NCBI RefSeq assembly: GCF_007993655.1
Contig: NZ_CP029077.1
Location: 986,744-1,050,743, forward strand
DNA length: 64,000 nucleotides
Source: Candidatus Deianiraea vastatrix
Lineage (GTDB): Bacteria; Pseudomonadota; Alphaproteobacteria; Rickettsiales; Deianiraeaceae
Reading direction: 5' to 3'
Shown in pieces: positions 62,737-64,000 of this stretch; positions within the stretch are counted from its first letter, which is position 1; every line of letters begins with the position of its first letter. The position numbers were made by a program, and so were the translations under genes. Under the pieces are notes generated by a model. That model saw only the letters and a list, made by a program, of their open reading frames with translations. It made no database searches and was not told the origin of the DNA.

Positions 62737-63477
62737 TTATTTATCATTAAATTTAAGAGCTCTTGAAAAAGATATACATACAATTTCGATATTTGAATTA
62801 TATTTTTTCAAAACTTTTGATACTTCATTAAAGGTTGTTCCAGTTGTAAAAACATCATCAATTATAACAATTTTTTTTATTTTAGAAACTAAATCTTTAT
62901 CTAAAACGGAAAAGCAATTTTTTAAATTTGTTACTCTTTCTTCAACATTAAGACTTGATTGTTTTCTAGTTTTTTTAATTTTTGCTAAAACGATTGGATT
63001 ATAATTTACTTTTGTTAATTTTGATATATGCTTTGCTATTAGGCAAGAGTGATTAAATTTTCTTTTTCTCAAAGTTTCTTTATCACTTGGAATACCTGTT
63101 ATTATATCACATTTTTCGATAATATTAGAAAATTTTATATTTATCATAAATGCAATATTTTTTGCAATAGACAGATTATCACCATATTTTAAGTCAAGAA
63201 TCATTTTTTTTGTATTTTCTGCATAAACACAAACACTTCTTGCAATATCGTAGTAAATTTTTGGATTTGAGAGACATTGCTGACATAGTGCATCTTTATT
63301 AATTTCAAATTTATATGGAATTCCGCACTTTATACATATTGGATTTTCAATAAAGTCAATATCTTTCCAGCAATCTTGACATAAAAAGCCTTCACTTAAA
63401 TGTTTTTTACACACTTTGCATGTGTTAAAAAATAAAATATTTAGTATGTTTTTTAAAAATTTATAAAAAATATTCAT
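62737..63477 (-). CDS. comF: ComF-family phosphoribosyltransferase-like competence protein
   Basis: ComF takes part in DNA uptake during natural transformation. The 246-residue protein has an N-terminal zinc-ribbon set (TCKVCKKH, LCQDCW, ICIKCG, LCQQC). A phosphoribosyltransferase domain with the PRPP motif VIIDDVFTTGTT near the C-terminus follows. RKRKFNHS is the family's conserved RxxNQa-like segment. Full length. Confidence 0.92.
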   Translation of the reverse strand: MNIFYKFLKNILNILFFNTCKVCKKHLSEGFLCQDCWKDIDFIENPICIKCGIPYKFEINKDALCQQCLSNPKIYYDIARSVCVYAENTKKMILDLKYGDNLSIAKNIAFMINIKFSNIIEKCDIITGIPSDKETLRKRKFNHSCLIAKHISKLTKVNYNPIVLAKIKKTRKQSSLNVEERVTNLKNCFSVLDKDLVSKIKKIVIIDDVFTTGTTFNEVSKVLKKYNSNIEIVCISFSRALKFNDK

Positions 63478-63546
63478 TTTTACTTGATTATTAAATTTTT
63501 TTGTTATTACTAGTTAAAAGATTGTAATCATAATTTTATTGTCAAT

Positions 63547-64000
63547 ATGAATGTAAAAAGTTTATTAAATTTTAAGTCATTTTTTTCTAAAATGAGCAAT
63601 GTTTGTTGCAGAAAAAATAAATGTAGCACTGAAGGTTCTAGCTGTGAGAAAAAAAAGTGTTGTCCATGCAGATGTATCTTAAAAATAGTTTTATCTTTAT
63701 TATTTTTATCTTTATTTAACTTTTTCTTTGTAAAATTTTACATAAAGGGTCATGGTCAAGAAATAGTTGATGCTGTTAATGCTTCATTTGCAAAACAAAA
63801 AGAAGAGAAAATGGCAAATTCTAAGAAAAACGCTTCTGTTGAGTATGAAAAATTAATAAAAGACTCATCAGTTCCATTTATTGGTGATAAAAATTCTAAC
63901 AACATTATAATTGAAATATTTGATTATAACTGTGGATATTGCAAAAAAGCAAATGATGAAATTAGAAGATTATTCCAAAAAAGAAATGATGTTAAGGTTT
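63547..64000 (+). CDS. DsbA-like thiol oxidoreductase, 5' part
   Basis: The window ends inside the gene after 151 codons. It has a Cys-rich basic N-terminus with eight Cys in about 25 residues (NVCCRKNKC, CEKKKCCPCRC), a membrane helix (KIVLSLLFLSLFNFFFVKF), a charged linker, and the start of a thioredoxin-like domain with EIFDYNCGYCKKANDE (active site CGYC). It resembles Com1/DsbA proteins of Rickettsiales, which form disulfides in the periplasm. It is divergent from comF. Confidence 0.8.
   Translation, partial: MNVKSLLNFKSFFSKMSNVCCRKNKCSTEGSSCEKKKCCPCRCILKIVLSLLFLSLFNFFFVKFYIKGHGQEIVDAVNASFAKQKEEKMANSKKNASVEYEKLIKDSSVPFIGDKNSNNIIIEIFDYNCGYCKKANDEIRRLFQKRNDVKV

Overview
The window is strongly AT-rich, densely coded on both strands, and contains no rRNA. 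The gene set points to an alphaproteobacterium of the Rickettsiales type or a close relative. The supporting genes are an F-type ATP synthase b-prime subunit next to subunit c, an alpha-type L36, HscA beginning LQI/MQIxEP-like, dispersed Mrp antiporter subunits, MlaA, TatB, RNase J, a PccB-like carboxylase, PdhB, and a scattered ComF/RadA/PilC-type competence set. DapD, QueC, Lgt and an EptA-like enzyme indicate a Gram-negative envelope and more biosynthesis than the most reduced Rickettsia. A Deianiraea/Midichloria-like lineage is plausible but cannot be proved from this window. A perfect parS palindrome near mnmG (gidA) suggests the region is fairly close to the chromosome origin.

Layout. 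1-4.8 kb: end of an unidentified gene, queC, mlaA, an ABC-2-like permease with a membrane-anchored partner, a decayed stretch, ssb. 4.9-7.8 kb: an accessory-looking cassette of a MazG-like/Nudix fusion, a HAD phosphatase lipoprotein and an NMN-adenylyltransferase-like lipoprotein. The two lipoprotein genes share a duplicated promoter plus signal-peptide module. 7.8-15.8 kb: a gene-poor stretch, tRNA-Thr, an Mrp-like subunit, two MFS carriers, lgt, a second tRNA-Thr, an EptA-like/PAP2 lipid-phosphate pair and tRNA-Pro. 15.9-24.7 kb: dapD, rplY, a candidate multibranched RNA, typA, an esterase, a GspF/PilC protein, a GST, hscA and a 5'-truncated folC. 24.7-30.7 kb: atpE-atpF', two small-molecule carriers, rnj, a RodZ-like HTH protein, a LicD protein and a DUF167 protein.

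30.7-40.9 kb: pccB-like, pdhB-mnhE-mnhF, tatB, a 3'-5' exonuclease, engB, an AhpD-like protein, a metallo-beta-lactamase-fold protein and a rhodanese fused to an extraordinary CC-rich tail, then fabG and rpmJ. 41-48.3 kb: mutS-mnmG, a basic orphan protein, ygfZ, an IS1-type transposase remnant, mnmA, a stand-alone ACT protein and parS. 48.3-54.9 kb: a serine hydrolase, a DNA methyltransferase-HNH fusion, feoAB and a large disordered orphan protein. 54.9-64 kb: lepA, a degenerate polysaccharide deacetylase, def, tRNA-Lys, radA, ruvB, tRNA-Arg, a tiny lipoprotein, a prepilin-like protein, an orphan membrane protein preceded by a cluster of TGACAA motifs, comF, and the start of a DsbA-like gene.

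How they fit together. Most of the window is housekeeping: translation factors and tRNA modification, recombination and repair, envelope assembly, respiration. The accessory signal lies in the exported nucleotide/NAD cassette, the Cys-rich sulfur pair, the MTase-HNH fusion, the disordered orphan proteins and the decayed remnants (folC, IS1). Promoters are recognisable in several places as TTGACT/TTGATT, 16-17 bases, then an AT-rich -10 box. Shine-Dalgarno sequences are mostly weak or absent.
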